Shown: piece after piece, positions 15,040-16,028 of the stretch
Position numbering within the stretch: the first letter of the stretch is position 1
Layout: each line of letters starts with the position of its first letter
Assembly (NCBI GenBank): GCA_964534845.1
Contig: CAZHPV010000058.1
Coordinates: 1 to 16,028 of the forward strand
Origin: CALCKU01 sp964534845
GTDB lineage: Bacteria > Pseudomonadota > Alphaproteobacteria > Caulobacterales > Maricaulaceae
Direction: 5' to 3'
DNA: 16,028 nucleotides
Notes under the pieces: generated by a model
Told to the model about the DNA's origin: nothing
Databases searched by the model: none
What the model saw: only the letters and a program-made list of their open reading frames with translations
Translations under genes and position numbers: made by a program

Positions 15040-16028
15040 TTAAGAGCCGTATCCTCCGCCACCAGTGGTCGGTCTGGGAGGTGGAGGAGCTGAGGACGGC
15101 GCTCGGCGTCGTGCGGGTTGCGCCGCGACACTACGGTCACGTAATTCTTTTTCGACATCAAAAAAATCAACACCATAATTCAACTCAACCGGCTCAAACC
15201 GGGCTGCACGGTAAAGCGCACTTTTAAGATTAGGGTCGGCGTAATTTTGTAAATGCGCGACAAGGCTGGCATCATCTGCCCCGAAGGCCTGATCTTTATG
15301 CCACATAAATATCGGGGTAAGTTCAACAACGTCATTGTTGACATGTACAATACCGCGCGAATTTATATATCGCTTAGCATTCTTTTCGAGTGTCTGTTCA
15401 ACCGTAGGACCCTCATAAGCTACGTCATTAATACAGGGACCACCACGGACCCCTTGATATAGGCCGTAAATCACATTTGGATTATCGAAATTTTCAACGA
15501 TATAAGAATCAATCTCTGCAATTGAGAGTGTTTGCCCTCCGATCTCAATACGCTGTTTCACCCACATTTTACCCGGTGCATCTCCAGTGCCGCGCGAACG
15601 CTTAATATCGCGCCATTTTTTATCTTCCGTCACAATGGCCTGAACAACCAAAGCATTTTGCAGGTTTAACCAATAGGCAAGCTGATCATTATCTGACAGA
15701 CCGCTCACATCCTGCGCGGCCATAAAGTCAAGATAGTTTTGCAATTCCTCGAGACCATTTTCCTTTATCAACTTATAAGCCAGTCTCGGACGTCCCTGTT
15801 TTTTAGCTGCATAGGCTGTCATGAAGTCATTATAAGCAGAATAATCAATGACCGATTCCGCAATTTCCGGATCCGCTGTTAAAATCTCCGCTGCAGGCTC
15901 AGCGAGTCTCTGACCGGCTTGTTGGGCCGTCGGAAGCGACACGTTTAGGCCATTTGCAGGTGTCGGCGTGTTTTGTGCGAATCCTGAGACAGAAAATGCG
16001 AGTATCGCTAAACCCGTAAGTCCAGAAA
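15040..16028 (-). CDS. Exported DUF547 protein with Pro/Gly-rich tail (5'-truncated by window edge)
   Basis: The frame is open to the right edge; the first possible start inside the window, GTG at 15942, is not the true one. Upstream of it the frame reads a hydrophobic signal peptide core ending in SVSGFA followed by QNTPTP, so cleavage probably occurs after GFA near 15980. The mature part has DUF547 landmarks: LSDNDQLAYWLNLQNALVV, KMWVKQRIEIGGQTLSIAEID and GGPCINDVAYEG, with the conserved Cys. Where many DUF547 proteins have RIHFALxCxSxSCP, this has VIYGLYQGVRGGPC, so the His is absent. The last 27 residues are low-complexity (RRR, a run of four prolines, GGGGYGS). The family's function is not known. 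It is the first visible gene of the minus-strand cluster. Confidence 0.85.
   Translation of the reverse strand, partial: SGLTGLAILAFSVSGFAQNTPTPANGLNVSLPTAQQAGQRLAEPAAEILTADPEIAESVIDYSAYNDFMTAYAAKKQGRPRLAYKLIKENGLEELQNYLDFMAAQDVSGLSDNDQLAYWLNLQNALVVQAIVTEDKKWRDIKRSRGTGDAPGKMWVKQRIEIGGQTLSIAEIDSYIVENFDNPNVIYGLYQGVRGGPCINDVAYEGPTVEQTLEKNAKRYINSRGIVHVNNDVVELTPIFMWHKDQAFGADDASLVAHLQNYADPNLKSALYRAARFEPVELNYGVDFFDVEKELRDRSVAAQPARRRAPSSAPPPPRPTTGGGGYGS

Noticed and set aside
1..16028. Mobile element, phage, defence island or CRISPR system
   Set aside because: No transposase, integrase, toxin-antitoxin, nuclease, tRNA-flanking repeats or spaced repeats were seen; gene content is housekeeping metabolism and envelope.

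Overview
The window is ordinary chromosomal DNA from a Gram-negative bacterium, most likely a marine-type alphaproteobacterium of moderate GC (roughly 45-50% by eye). This rests on gene content and style: a YcgN-type cysteine-cluster protein, a class A penicillin-binding protein, a CreA lipoprotein, an AlkK/DmdB-like acyl-CoA ligase and a propionate-route methylmalonyl-CoA mutase. The genus cannot be fixed from sequence reading alone. I see no tRNA, rRNA, CRISPR array, insertion sequence, integrase or phage gene. No gap without a gene exceeds 300 bases; the longest are 8754-8905, 8112-8249 and 11850-11981.

Layout. (1) 1-2340: the C-terminal three quarters of methylmalonyl-CoA mutase, cut by the left edge, then a glutathione S-transferase-like gene; a perfect 16-bp tandem duplication covers the GST stop codon. 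(2) 2346-5670: a YcgN-type gene divergent from a bifunctional peptidoglycan synthase, then a secreted PAN/Apple-like plus CAP protein. (3) 5683-8111, minus strand: a translationally coupled pair, a QEGLA-motif (DUF1704/MATCAP-like) putative zinc metallopeptidase followed by an acyl-CoA-dehydrogenase-fold flavoprotein. (4) 8250-10528: creA (as a lipoprotein) and an acyl-CoA ligase with a 31-bp inverted repeat and a sigma70-like promoter in front. (5) 10584-12896: a Bcr/CflA-type drug exporter divergent from a membrane fatty acid desaturase. (6) 12925-16028, minus strand: a tight cluster of an exported DUF547 protein (cut by the right edge), a polytopic GT-C glycosyltransferase and a DPM1-like GT2.

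How the genes fit together. Two themes recur. One is acyl-CoA and lipid metabolism: methylmalonyl-CoA mutase, acyl-CoA ligase, desaturase, ACAD-fold flavoprotein. The other is the cell envelope: peptidoglycan synthase, CAP protein, CreA lipoprotein, and a GT2/GT-C pair expected to make and use a polyprenyl-phosphate sugar. I found no clearly unprecedented system. The most interesting items are the coupled QEGLA-peptidase/flavoprotein pair, the PAN-CAP protein, the DUF547/GT-C/GT2 cluster, and several genes at divergent junctions whose start codons are fixed by nearby upstream stops yet lack a Shine-Dalgarno sequence.
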